64,000 nucleotides of DNA, taken from assembly GCA_032207245.1 (NCBI GenBank), contig CM063506.1, positions 19,433,956 through 19,497,955 of the forward strand, given 5' to 3'. The position numbers and the translations under genes were made by a program. This DNA comes from Pardosa pseudoannulata. Lineage: Eukaryota; Arthropoda; Arachnida; Araneae; Lycosidae. Below the pieces are notes generated by a model, which worked only from the letters and a program-made list of their open reading frames with translations, had not been told where the DNA came from and did no database searches. The first letter of the stretch is position 1, and each line of letters begins with the position of its first letter. Shown here in pieces: positions 1-13,600 of this stretch.

Positions 1-1107
1 CATTTTCCATACGCTTTTGCTAAAGAAATGACTCAATATAGTATACAGGAGACCATTTCATAGTTTTAAAGATGATGCCATAAATGCTACAAAATTACAA
101 TACCTAATACATGATAAAATCTAAATTAAATGAAAATAAATAAATAAATAAATTCTAGACAGATTGTTATATTGGAAAAAAACTGGCATAGTTCAAAAAT
201 AGTACAGTTTTACTTGTTATATATATACATTACAAGATATATGTGTGTATATATATATATTTTTTTTTTCATGTAGAAAACTGTCACAAAGATAACTTAC
301 TTCTTCCATCACTCGTGTCTTAATGCTTTTTGACTTTAGACACTTGTTCCACCCTAGTGCCCCAGTGTCATACTTTCAGTTGATCTTTAGATGTTCAGAT
401 GTGGCAGATATTATTATTTGTTCAAAACAGTCATATTTTCTAAGTGTCAATGAATGATCTTGTAATTTTTTTTTTCAAGAAAAAGCATTGCAACTTGAAT
501 TATATCAGATTTTGTATAAAAAGGAGCTGTTGTTATTGTGACTTACTCTTGGTCTGGTTGAGAGCTAAATGATGTTCAGGAGGTCATGAATCTCCAAAAA
601 GTTATAAATGAGAAGAGAGGAAGTATGTTCTCATGCAGACACCAAACACAATTCAACAGATGGTCAGGAAAGTCCTCGGCAGAAGCATATTTGGAACATG
701 AAGTGAAAAACTTCCTATCCATTGACATATACTAGGCTCCCAATGTGTCCTCTAATGAGTCTACTGATACTGATATAAAATCTTCAATCACACTGTAAAG
801 GGGAACTCAGGAGAATTTCTAGAGTACCAAGAGTGGGAGGAAAGAATCCATATATGTTGGTTTAAAATCTTTATTTTTGAAAAGACTTCAGAAAAGGTCA
901 ATCCAAATTTAGAGTTTATGGGTGTAAAAGGTAAATTATTAGTTTTTGCCTATAAGAAATAGCTTAAGTATTTGTCCTCATCTATATTCTCAACATATAC
1001 TTAATAAGGTCAGAAAAAAATTAAATAAAAGAATGTGCAAAGCTTTTCACATAATGTGCAAAGGCTGCTAAAATGATTTTTTTACGATTTCTCAAAGTAC
1101 TGAATAT
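1..1107. other. PANK4 intron 12 sequence, nothing recognisable
   Basis: AT-rich non-coding DNA downstream of PANK4 exon 12 in gene direction, so probably intronic. I looked on the minus strand for the next PANK4 coding segment (start of the phosphatase domain) and did not find it. There is a short AT microsatellite and poly-T run near 220-270 and nothing else I can name. Confidence 0.5.
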
Positions 1108-1582
1108 TGTCACGTAGGGGTTTCCTGTGGAACACAATAACACAAAGGAAGTAGAGCTAATCTAATTCATTAACTCAACTCAAAGCGCAAAGTACAATTA
1201 CAAGCTCTGCACAACTCTGAATTCAGAACTCTCTGTGACTGAGAAATCTTTGGCTTTTATAGCCTCAGGGAAAGTTTCAGAAATAAGCCTGGAAAGGTGA
1301 TGAATCTTTTACTGCGCAAAGCAGAGAAATCCCAGAATATTTTTCTGGCAAACTAAAAAAAAAGGTTCAGAATCTCCTGAAACATGAAATAAAATAGAAC
1401 ATAAATAAAAGAATTAAATATTTACACGGATTTTAAATCCTATCATAGCTACTGGGGTTCGAGCTCACAACTTCTTGATTACAATACTAGTGTCATGACC
1501 ATTTGGCTATGGAGACTTTAATGCTTCTTTTCAATGCGGCATTGCTCCCTCCTTATAAGAACAGAGTCTCAATGTCATAACA
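1108..1582 (-). mobile_element. 3' LTR of a degraded Gypsy-type element
   Basis: Read on the minus strand the segment begins TGTTATGACA and ends CTACGTGACA, giving TG...CA termini. It directly follows the C-terminal end of a Gypsy pol remnant, the position expected for the 3' LTR. A purine-rich tract (GAAAATTAAG on the minus strand) sits just before it and could be the polypurine tract. No matching 5' LTR was seen, so no target duplication can be tested. Boundaries come from the terminal motifs and could be off by a few bases. Confidence 0.72.
1440..1520 (-). other. tRNA-like segment inside the Gypsy LTR
   Basis: On the minus strand, TAGCCAAATGG fits the Pol III A-box pattern (TRGCNNARYNGG), and about 45 bases later GCTCGAACCCC resembles a B box. 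Spacing is like a tRNA, but I could not fold a convincing cloverleaf. It may be a tRNA-derived SINE insertion, a tRNA-like part of the LTR, or chance. It is not called as a functional tRNA gene. Confidence 0.35.
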
Positions 1583-1589
1583 CTTAATT

Positions 1590-3960
1590 TTCAGGCTTTA
1601 GCTCTTGATGAAATCACAGGACGAGTATTAGTCTAGTCACTCCGTCTTCACAGTAGCCAATCTCTTGATAACTGTCTCTTTCTAGAACCTTCATACTCTC
1701 GCCTGAATGCTGGTAGTCTTGTTCTTCTGAGTGATGGCATGGTTTCATGCAAACAACGTGGCCAGCATTCTTCGGTTTCCACTTTATTGAACTAGGGTCG
1801 AAATCAGCTACTTTGTAGGTGACATCGGACAACTGTCTCAAAACTTGAAAAGGGCCGAAGTACCTCTTGAGTACCATCATGAAAAGCCCTATTTTATGGA
1901 CTGGAGTAAAAATTGACACCAAATCTCTTGGTTCATATATGACCATTTGATGTTTGGTGTCATAATGTCAGCGATCTTTCTGTTGAGCCTCAAGAGTTTG
2001 TATACAACCTAATTGCCTCGATTCTTCTGACTTATTGATCAGATGACTAACGTAATTGTCTCCTTGGCTGAACTCATTAGGCCAGAGGGGACATCGTGTC
2101 CAGTGTCGCTTCAGCTTCTAGTCCATATAGTACGTAGAAGGGCATAAAACCTGTCATACCCTGTTTGACAGTGTTATAGGTGAACGTGACAAACGGTAAT
2201 ATCAGGTCCCAGTTCCTCTGTTCGACATCCACATACATCAAAAGCACATCTGCTGAGGTTTTATTGAATCTCTGTGTAAGGCTATTTGTTTGTGGATGAG
2301 ACATAAGCTATTACTTTTCCTTTCCCCTCTTGGATTTGGACTATCACTGTGCCAATTCCGTAGCCACTCGTGTCGGTGTGAAGTTCTATTGCTGCATCTT
2401 CATCATAAAGACCTAAGATAGGATCAAAGGTAAGATCTTTCAGTTATTAAAAGCTTCCACTTGATCAGGTCCCCAACAGAATTTTGTGTCACCCTTCAGT
2501 AGCGACTCGGCTCTTTGGCAAAAGTCCTTTTTAAATCGGCGATAGTAAGAGCAAAGCCCCAAAATAAGCTCCTTATGTCATGGATATTCCTAGCACAGGA
2601 AAATTACTCACAGCCTTGATTTTTTCGAGGTCTGACCATATACCATTCCCAGATAATAGGTATTCAAAAATCTTGATCTCTTGTGCTCCAAAGTGACACT
2701 TTTTAGGATTAAGGACAAGGCCTACATTCTGTATACACTAAAAAACGTATTCAACCTTTGAAGATGTTCATCAAATGTTTCTGAGAACACCACAATGCCA
2801 TCTAAATAACAAAGACACATTGTCCATTTTAAATGTCCCAGTAGATTATCCCTCATCCTTTAAAAGGTTGCAGGAGCTTTACATAAGCCGAATGGCATCA
2901 CCTCAAACTCATACAATCCCTCAGTTGTTACAAAAGCTGTTTTCTCAAGATCAGCTCCATTCCACTTCTATTTGCCAGTAACCGCCATGGAGGTCTGCAC
3001 ATGAAAAATATTTTTCCCCTTTTAGGTAGTTCAATGTGTCATCAACAAGTAGCAGTGAATATACGTCTTTCTTGATGACCTTGTTGAGTCAGCGATAACC
3101 TACACAAAAATGCCACCTCCCATCTTTTTTCCTCCCCAAGACTATTGGAGATGACCACAGACTTTCTGAGGGTTGAATGATGCCTCTTCTTAACAGTTTG
3201 GTTACCTCCTCACTAATGATACAGCGTTCAGATGGGGACACTCTATAAACTCTCTGACTGATAGGTAAGTGGTCGCCTATGTTTATTTGGCGCTTAATGT
3301 TGAATTGAACATTACCTTTTTTGAATGCCCTTTCTTGATCAAAAATTTCTGGAAACTTTTGGAGTATATGCAACATTGTTTCTTTTTGGTCGATTCCCAA
3401 ATCCAGAGCTATCATTGTGGTATAGTCGATGACACCCAACTTTGCCTTAAGTGGGAACGTGGAATAAGGTGACCCTTCAGCCATGATGTTCACATGGTCT
3501 TTGTGTAAAGGTTCGGCACACCTGATGGGCCTCTCAGGATGATTTGAGGCTCCCCTTGTTGGTTGGCAACCCACAATTCAGCTGTATCATTAAGAAGCAT
3601 AAGTATAGTTCATGGAACAGCAACTTCCTTGTTCAAGAAGAGCATCTTATTTCCTTTCACTATTACGTCGACTGCTCAAAAGTTCTTATGGTTTAGGACC
3701 GTGATTGTCCATCATAGAACGAGCAAGTACTGTACACTCTTCCTACGTGAATAATCAGCTGGAGTCTGGAGTTGGGGATTCTTGAATAACGTCTTGAAAC
3801 AAGAGCTCCGAACAGCCCCAATCTATAACAGCTTGAGAAATGCCCAGAAAGTCCTAACCAAGGACAACATCGTGACTATATTGCGGCAAAACAATAAATT
3901 CAAAAGCTTGAGGTCGGCCATTGATTTTGAGACGAAGAGTACATTTTCCCATTGGCAGAA
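1590..3960 (-). pseudogene. Broken Gypsy (Ty3-like) pol: protease, RT, partial RNase H, integrase tail
   Basis: In minus-strand order the frames resemble the aspartic protease C-terminal part (about 3960-3690, including VVLG), reverse transcriptase (3574-2500), the start of RNase H (about 2400-2310), then the C-terminal half of integrase (2304-2077) and its tail (1946-1614). RT shows the segment around KLLRRGIIQPSESLWSSPIV followed by KKDGRWHFCVGYR. The catalytic YxDD box reads YLDG, so a catalytic Asp is lost. Most of RNase H and the zinc-binding and catalytic core of integrase are missing, with the RNase H start joined directly to the integrase NSLTQRFNKT region near 2305. Frameshifts and stops are numerous, so it cannot be active. 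It lies in PANK4 intron 12. Confidence 0.85.
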
Positions 3961-3962
3961 TT

Positions 3963-4036
3963 CCCAATGGATGGTTGGTTGGTTTGGTTTGGTTTGGTTT
4001 GGAGTTCTACAGTTTACTGTTTTGTCACATGAGGGA
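3963..4036 (-). mobile_element. SINE 3'-end fragment
   Basis: Read on the minus strand this matches the last part of the tRNA-derived SINE seen at 11938-12096: a stretch like AAACAGTAAACTGTAG, then CTCCAAACC and further CCAAA repeats. The tRNA-related head is absent. It abuts the protease end of the Gypsy remnant and may mark where the rest of that element was lost. Confidence 0.65.
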
Positions 4037-4514
4037 CACTATTTTGCTATATGAAAAAAGTACACATTTTGAAAATCCATATTCATTAGGAAAAATTTTA
4101 TAAGTTGTTGTTAAAGATTTTTGTAGTGAAAAAAATTTGAAGACTCCTATTAACCAATTATTATAAAAATACATTGAATAAATCCTCTGATAAACAAAAA
4201 CTGGAGCTAAAAAAGGTCTATAAAATCAAGACTGGTATTAACATATTAAAAAAAGGATTGCTACATCTAATTGATAAAAAGAAATAATCTCAAAATATTA
4301 CAAAGATTTTTACTTAAATTTGTAAGTACTTAATTTTACAAACTTCTCATTTTAGCATTTAACAATTTGTGAAAATAATAGAAAGGTATTTTTCAAAATT
4401 AGACAATTTTAAATTGTGACAGTTTTCACTTAAGATAAGGGTATATAGATTAAATTAAATATTATCAACAGTTTTTGCAAAAATATATAGAGATATATAT
4501 ATATATATACTTAC

Positions 4515-4602
4515 TTGTAAATACGGGTCAGGGAAGTCAAATTCTGTCAAACAATGCTCTCGCATATCTAATAAGCTTCTGACAGTTAAAGAACCATAGG
4601 CA
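4515..4602 (-). CDS. PANK4: PANK4 exon 12 (residues 494-523)
   Basis: 88 nt between an AG acceptor and a GTAAG donor. Completes a split Phe codon and encodes [18 protein letters not shown] through FDFPDPYLQ, matching the linker between the kinase-like and phosphatase domains of PANK4. Ends in phase 0. It is the last PANK4 exon visible here. Confidence 0.93.
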
Positions 4603-7600
4603 CTAAGATAAATTGCATATTAAAATAAAATAGACATTATACTAAATATTGTATAAAAGGTTAACTATATTAAATTATATTAAATATTGTATAAAAGGTT
4701 AATTATATTTATTAAATAAAGTCAAGGTATCTATTTGAATTCCTTTCTATAATCAACACAAATTTAATTTTCTTTTTTTGAATAAGGTATTGAGTTTATC
4801 TCGAAAAATAAATTACTAAAAGAAAAAATACAGCATTTAAATTTATAGTCAACATTATTAAAAGTACAAAAAAAAAGGAAAATTTACTATACACTGTTCA
4901 CTGAGAAGAGAGACTAAAAGTAAACAAAGTCATGAGATAATTGACACCTCTGATAATATGTTGGTACAAATATATAGATGACAAAGGCCTCTCCCCTTTT
5001 CCCACATTACTGATTGAATGCAGTCTGAGCTCTTTTAAGCATGTTATTTATATCCATTTATGTTTTGTAGGACAAAAAGTGGAGAATAAAAGCAATAAGA
5101 TGAGCAGTCCTCTTTGAGAAAGGTAGGAAAAAGCTCCCCTTTAAGCTAAGCACAGAGTTTATCAAGAAAACTGAGTTGAATTTAGATACTTATGCTAACA
5201 AAACAGATGTAGACAAATATACAACATATGTTACTAGAGTAAGTAAAGCCTCTGTATTCTGAAGTATTTGGAAGTTCAGATGTGAGAGTACATTACATAT
5301 ACCAAAAAAGACAAAATTTCTCAAAACAATATTTGAAAATGTTGACAAGTTCAGCAAAAATGCCTTTAGAAGAAAAAAAATTATGAATTTTCCTTTTGAA
5401 ATGAAATGTCAATTGTAAATAAATTTCTTAAAGCAATAACTCTTATTCACCAACTTTTAAGTGAATGATTTTTTGCTACCTTGTAAAAATTACCTTCTAA
5501 ATCTAGATTTTTTTTTCATATAGAACAATAAAAGAGTTAAAAGGGTATGATTAGACAAGAAAAAAATAACCATTTTGTTTGCTTCTTGTCTCTTTTTTGT
5601 GTGTGAACAGACTCAGTGATGCAGTCCTGGAAAGAGCTAAGGTGGCTAAAGGCAACTCCCAAGATTTAAAGTTTTTTAAAACTTTTAAATGTGCAGCTAC
5701 TATAATATAAATTTATAAAAATGTTACAAGTTTTAACTTTTTTAACTAATGTTTTGAAAATGGGAATAATTGATTACCATAGAGGAAATAAGATACAAAT
5801 ATTTGACCTTCAGTTACATTAGTTAACCATAAAACTAAAAAGTAAACCAACCAATCAACTTCTTAAGTATGGTGTCAATGATACTATATATTTTTATATT
5901 ATAAAATTTTAGTGAGCAATTTTAAGCATAGGTCTTAGAGTAAAAATAATTACTGCAGTTGTACACATAGTCTTACTTTATCAGGTGATTCTTTTTTACA
6001 ATGGGATCCTCAAAATCAGACAACTGTGTGTAAGTGAACATACAACTTTTGCAAAGAGAAATGTGGAAACTGACAACAGTTAGGTAAAGCATCAGTTCCT
6101 TTTTTTCTAGCTTTTAGTACAAAACCTTTAAATCATATGATACATCAAGTTGGAGAGTTCTCACCTAAAAATACACTTTAAATGCTGACTTCTCTTTAGA
6201 AATTCTATCTACACTACTGAACAGATTATAAGTAATTTTAACTCTTTTACAGTAGCATTATATGAGGCTTGAAAATATAAGTATTTTCAAAGATGCAGAA
6301 ATTTCAAGTACTCTTCATTTTAAAATCAAAAGATATATGTTTCATAAGATAAAATTACACATATAGCTAGCTCTAAACACTTTTAAATACTGGAGTACAG
6401 AAAAGAAATTTTTTAAATAATACAAACATAAAAATTTATTAAGCTTTTTTTACTATATTCCAAGTACACTTACAATGGATGTGATCTCAAATGATCAAGA
6501 CGGCTCAGATATTTTTCCTTAAAGATTTTTGCTCGTTCATGAGCATCTGAGTGATGAATTTGGCTTTGAATAGCTCGCTCAACAAACTAAAATGAAATTA
6601 AGATTATAAAAAACTCATTCACTAAATATGTGCTTTAAACATAAAAGTATATATTATAAAAAATGTTCCCAAGTTTGTTTGTTTTTTAATCTATTTTACA
6701 TAGAAAAGAAAAATCTTAATTATTTAGTTAATTTTTAAATTTTTCATAAAAATTATTGGAATTCAAACTATATAATAGAAAAAGCCTGAGTAAATAAAAA
6801 TATAAATATTCCTAACAACAAATTAAGACTATATTTTACCTGACTAAAAGTCAACAAGTCAAACTCTATCTTTTTACAAATAAAGCTAAAACAATTATAT
6901 TTTGATTAATTAAAACAAGATACATAACAAATGTTTTACTGCAGGACTGTATTTAAGCAATTTTTATAATCTTCCACTGAAAATATATCTTATAAATAAA
7001 GTTATGATATTTATTCAAGATTATTAAACTTAGACTATTCCAATACATTACAAATGACTTAACATGGATATCCTAAATAGTTTTATTTATTTATTTGTCA
7101 TAGATGTGATGATTTACTCTTATATAAAGGATTATATGGATATATTATAGACTAGAAGCCATACAACATCCTTGCAACAGCCATCAAAAGACAGAAAGTA
7201 ATGCAACATAGTCGAGATAGCTAAAGTTTTGACATCTGTTACGGCAATGTCTAAGAGTTGACCAGAATAATTTTTCCATAGGTGAAATTGCATATTAGAA
7301 AACAAACATCAATTTGTATTTTAAACTAAATCTTATGTCTTTATCTTTTTTATATGTTTTCAATAAATGTTTAACTTACGTTAACGATTTTACTAAAGTA
7401 TTGCCAAACTATTTAAGAATATTAAAATCCCTCCATAATATTAAAACATTAATGGTTATAGAAAGTATTTGAATGCATCTTGTTTATTTGATATTACCTT
7501 CCACATATTTTTTATTTCAAAATATTACTTTTAGAGATCTATTTTAAAAATTGTAAAAGTAATGCATCTGAAAAGATTGATATTATACTTGATTTATTTT

Positions 7601-10600
7601 ACATTTTATCCTATTTAACTATTTCAAATGCTATTTTTGCTGTGGGCTAATTTCTTTTCCTCAATAGAAATACCAGAGGTATTTAATAATTTCAATTAAT
7701 AAAATTTACGCTACAAGCTTCTTATTTCATTAAACAATTCAAATCTTTATCTCTTATTACACTTTTTAAATAAACATTTGAAATTCATTGTGAAAAAACT
7801 TTTAATTACTAAGTAATATTGCTTCTGGAAACTATATCCATTTATTGACATCAAATTTAAATCACTTAACACTGTATTAAGTAACCATCTTAGGAAAAAA
7901 AAAATAAAAATAAAAAAGTTAAACTATACTTTACTAAAATAATCATAACAGTATTTACAAATTGTTAAATTATTGAAAATTACTTTGTTGCACAAATATT
8001 TTAATTACAGATATATGTATCGAATTGTTTTTGACACTGATTTCTTCAACAGTGTTTTCAAGCAAGTTTCTAATCAGAAGAAATTTACATTTGGTAAAAT
8101 ACTTATTTGTATTCTAATATTTTAATTTTTTGACTGAACAAAACAGATATTTTGGCAGTAAATAGCTTTAATACAGTATATTTATTGTATGATTTAGATT
8201 ATTCAACAAAAATGTTTGATAAAATTAAATAAAATATTTTTAAAAAAAAGTATTTGTACCCTTACTGAGCAAGATATGTACTACATTTGAAGTGTTGATG
8301 TTTAAAAGGACTATTAACATCATAACTGTAAATGTTAGCTGCATGTATTTTTTTAAATCTGAGATTTTTTCAAAACTTCTTTTAAGTGTTTAGTTATCTG
8401 CAAACATGAAAATTACACCATTGAGCTCTAAGAAAATGAAAAACTATGAAAGAAAGTGAAAAAGTAATTACTAATTACAACTGTTCATATATAATAGAGA
8501 AGAATTAAAAAAAGTTAGATGCAATGAAACTGTAAAGAACTACATACAAAATATTAAATTTCATTAATTAAATTTTCTTAATTACAACACACTAATAAAG
8601 TGTACAAATACTTTTTCTTGCATATTATTCAAAATTTGTTTAACATATAAAAGTAATTATTTTGTTACCTCTATGTATCCAATTCTTAATTTTTTATTAA
8701 GTGAATTGTTTATTTTTTATGTATCATGCATTTTTAAAAGTATATGCTAAGTTAAAATGTTTACCCTTTCTTTTTATTTTTTGTGCAATAAAAACTTGAA
8801 TGTTTAACCTTAAGTAATTAATTAGTGTTATTTGTATATTGATGTTCATTAAAAAAATTCTTTTAACAAAATATTATAGTAACTTTAATTTAAATGTATC
8901 TATTTGATTCAACATTTGATGTACATTCTAAGCTAAAAATTTTTATAACCCTCATCTTGTAGAATATTTTGGCACAAAACTTCCTGTATCATGTTTATTC
9001 ACTTCCATTGATGAGCCTCTACCAATACTTGAGTGGTATGAATAGTATCTAAGAATTTAATAGTAAATATTTTATTATATAAAAAGCTTACAAGAAATAA
9101 ATATAAATCATTTGCTTTATACTGTATTTTTGAAGCATTTCAAGATACAAAATTATAAATTTTTGTTTAATTTAAAGAATTATTTAACATTTATATTTAT
9201 AAATATAATAATTTGCTACTTCTCAGTAATTGTTCAAACCCTCAATCACATGTCTCCATACTGTTATATGAGAATAAATATTTATTCACTAATGAATTGC
9301 ATATCACAGATTTAAATTAATTCTGATAGCAAAATTTTAATCTTATCGAAAAACAAAATCTAAAATTATTTTAAAAAACATTTTTACCTTATCTATAGCT
9401 TCTTCAAAACAAACCAACCAATAATCTCTTGCTAAAGCATCCTGAGTAAGATCAACAGTGTCTGGAACATAATCAACAGGTTCTTTCAACAAAGGACAAT
9501 GAACAAGCCTCCAATCAAATCGATCAATTTCCAACTGATCTATCTAAAACAAAGTATATTTTAACTTCTCCTATAATATTCTTCAATACAGTACCCTCAC
9601 AAGCCATTTTTTTAATAGCATTCACTATTGTTTCCTGAATACAAATTGCCCCTTTTAACAGTTAACATTAAAATGCAGAAAAGTTGGATAAAATGTTAAA
9701 ACTAATCTATGAGTGTAGGACAGGCGAGTAATCATGATCGGCCAGAGAGCGTCCTCTATGAAGGAGGTGAGTAGATTTGAGGAGAACGTCGAAGGTGATT
9801 GTAGACTCCGGACGTGTAAGTGAGGCTCTTAGGATAGATACTTGAGTTGATATAATTGGTTACTGTAAATATTGTAATATTTGTATAGATAATTGTCCGG
9901 TAGTAGTTTGTGCTCTGTCTTAAAATAAACCTTAATATTGAAAAAAAATATAAATCTACTGTTTGGATGTGAATTTATACAACGGCTCTGCGATCTTCAC
10001 AATGAGATACTTAAAATCATTTTTAAAAATATAAAAAACTGTTCTTTGTAAATAATGAACTTATTATAGTTTCTATAAATTCATGAACTTTCTTTTCCTT
10101 TTGGCATAAAGGACATTAAGGATACTTAACTAATGAAACAGACAATTTATCAAGTATATCAATAAAAAATATTTATCTACTTTATCTTCTACCTTTTCCC
10201 TTTTTTGACTTACTTCCTTAAAAAAATTCTTAAATCATATCTTTAATCGAATTGACAAAATATTTGGACAAAAAGCACAAAAGACAGAAACACACTTTAA
10301 TATCTTTCTAATTGAAGACCTTAAACACAAATTAGATCATAAATATCTGAAATATTCCCTTACCAGTCATGGGAGTTTTCCCACTTTTCTATATAAAAAT
10401 AGAGAAACTAAATTCTCATGGGCTTGTAGTATAACTGGCAATCCACTACATTTTCTCTCAATCCCTTGTTCTTTTAGTAACATTCACATTCTAAAATATC
10501 CTAATAAGTTAGTTTACTTTTCTATTGGAGAATTATACTTAATAAACAATTATACATTGAACATAATGCTTTGGATAATATTAATTATGATGAATTAATT

Positions 10601-13600
10601 GATAATTCAGCTGAATTAAAGACTAGAACACAGAATTTTTAAATAGGGTTTATTCATATTTATATACTTTTGTTAAACATTTAATAAAATAAACTTCCTT
10701 TTTTTAAAAAAAAGTTTATGAACACACTTTCAACCTTCCTAAAAGAAACTAAAATTTACTGTTGAGTATCAAATGATTTTTTTAATATAAACGTAAGATT
10801 TATTTTAGTTTTTAACATTTAGTTTTATCTATTGTTTTATATTTTTCTGTGCTCTATTTCTTGTGGGAAGGGTGAGGGCATTAAAAAGAAAATGTCCCCA
10901 CATTGGTCTCAAAGTGGTTTAAGTCAGCTCTTCTAATGAATCCCATCTGTCTTACATCAGTAGAATTAATAATAATAAAAAAGTAATACACAAAATAAAT
11001 TAAATTTACAATTTTCATAATGAAAAATATTCCTACATAAAATAGAAATATTAATATTTAGCATTTTTATTAATTACCATTTTAAGTCATTGACAAAATT
11101 CATTTTTGTTAATAAATTATCTAAACATCTACAGCTATTTTTATTCATTTTCAAAACTTTGAGCATTTTTACTAACCTAATATACCATTGTTATGATGTC
11201 ATGTTATTTTATTTATTTAACTCAATATATTATTTATTAGTTTAAAATATTAACGATAACTTCATTTTTATAAATTAGTATTAAATAAAAAAATAAAGGA
11301 AAGCAATTATCTGACACTGCTAAGTATAAGATAATATTTCTACTGTTTTGATATGTTCTTTTGCTTTTATTTGCATGTTGAGTATATTTATTATTATTCT
11401 GTTTTATACTTTTTTTTTGTATATTTTTACTTGCATTTTTATATTTGATCTTCTCTAAATTCTAGCATTGATATTTTTTCTTTGTTTAATATAGCCAAAA
11501 CTATCCCAATGAAACTATTATGTACAAGCATACTATATTATTAATATACATCTTGTATCAAGTACAATTATGTTTTTTGTACTGTTATATATTACTATTA
11601 TGTTTTTTATATTATGCACTGTTATGTTTTGGTATCATTATTTTCTGTATCATTTATCATATTATGCAATGACATAATGTATTGTCTGTGGGGTGCTCCA
11701 ACCATGTGTTTGGTGGAAAATGGATCCCCCATCCAATCAGCTTTGGTGATCATAAACCAGAAGGTTAGTCAAGATGAGGAGGCTTTAAGTAAATATTAAA
11801 TTTTGTTAAATGACAAAAACTACAATTAACCATTATTTAAGTATTTTAGCATACATGGTTGACTTGTGTTTTGGTTGGTTATGAGCACTATGATCAACCA
11901 ACCGTTAATCATATGGGAGCTAATTCAACTCATTATGGTAGAGCGCTGCCCTTCGGAACCGGAGTTCACGGGTTCAAATCCCGCTGCTGGCATGGATGTT
12001 TGTAGCCGTTCGGAATCGGCTTTAAACTGTAGGTCCTGGTCTCATTAACCCTTGTGTGCAAAACAGTAGACCGTAGTGCTCCAAACCAAACCAAACCAAC
12101 TCATTATGAAAGGATTATACAGAAAAGTACAACATACAGTCCTAAATACATATATACAAAAAATTCCTAAGTTAAAAAGACACATGAGAAATGGAGAGCA
12201 TGTATGGAAAAGGATGAATAAAATCAATTACTAATTCAAAAACTTACCAAAGGATCATTAGTTGAAGTTAATTGTGTAGGAATTGGACTGCCAAGACCAG
12301 AACTACCAGCATAATTTTCACACCAGGAATATTTATCAGTATCTATAAGCAAATATTTATATACCTTTGTATTTATCAGTACAAAAATGCCTATTAAATT
12401 TTTATAATGTAATTCCATTACGCTATCAGAGGTTAGTTAGAGAACTGAATAAATCCCATTTTTAAAATTCCTTCAAATGCAATGTATTTTACTCTTTTTA
12501 AATTGTTAAATGAACATATAAATCTTATCTATTTACATATTAATTTACAATGTGACATGGGAAGCAACAATGCATATACTTAAAAACATTTAGTTAAAAA
12601 TATAGGAAAGAGAACATTAGATATATAAAGAGAAATTGGTGGACTGACTGTAGGAAATATTAAAATCTAAACTACTGAAACTAGAAACTTCAAATTTTGT
12701 ATGTAGGTTCATATTATTATCTAAGAAAATATTAAGAAAGGATATTTTGAAATTCAACTGAAATTCAAAGGGGTGAAATGGAGATTTAAGGGACAAAATA
12801 TTAGCTTCTGTACATTTATCTCATTCCAACATTTAAAGTCACCAAAGGGTTATTTTAATCCTTTTGATGTATTGAAAAATATTTATTTGTATGTATATAT
12901 ATATAACAGGACTTGTCATAAAAGTCAATACACCAATACATTCATAAATTCTTTATTTCAGAATCTATGCTGAGAAAACAATGGCTATACCATCAGTTTC
13001 ATTTTCTTTTGTTCCATTAGCACAGACAACAAGCATGGAGGTGCCTGCAGCCCAGATCCACTAACCAAAGTGTCTAACTCTTGCCAGTGTAATCTCTTTT
13101 TTTCATGGCGTAACCTTACAATTGTGTTGTTTTCTCTGTACTCTTCTGCTGACACTCATGTGTCTCCTCATTTATGTAATATTAATAATTTATATGAGTT
13201 TGGGGTAATAATTCCCTTAATTTTCATTCCCCAATTTCCAAACCTAACATATATATATATAAGAAGCTGACTAACAAACTGAAATATCAGTGCAAAGCTG
13301 AAACTATCAAAGCTAGATATGTGAACTTCAAAATGTTCGCTCCTATAATGATTTAGGAAAGCTCTTAGAAACAACAAAGCTTCAGGTTTTTTTCCCATGG
13401 TGATTCTTGTAAGTTATACAGATAAACAAAGAAATATTTTTTTTCAATTTTTGTCTCGAATTTAGCAAATTATGCAAGAAAAGGAAAAAGACAATGTTTT
13501 GAATTAGTTTAATAAATACAAAATCTCTGTAGTTAAGTACAGCCGCCCAGGTAGAAATATATATGCTAATATCTAGTTATATTACATATACTTACTGTTC

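Noticed and set aside
1..1107. Search for the next PANK4 exon (phosphatase domain)
   Set aside because: No minus-strand frame matched the expected region, so the exon is presumed to lie left of the window.
11938..12010. Possible functional tRNA gene
   Set aside because: A and B boxes are clear, but the 5' acceptor arm is missing and the sequence continues into a SINE body with target duplications.
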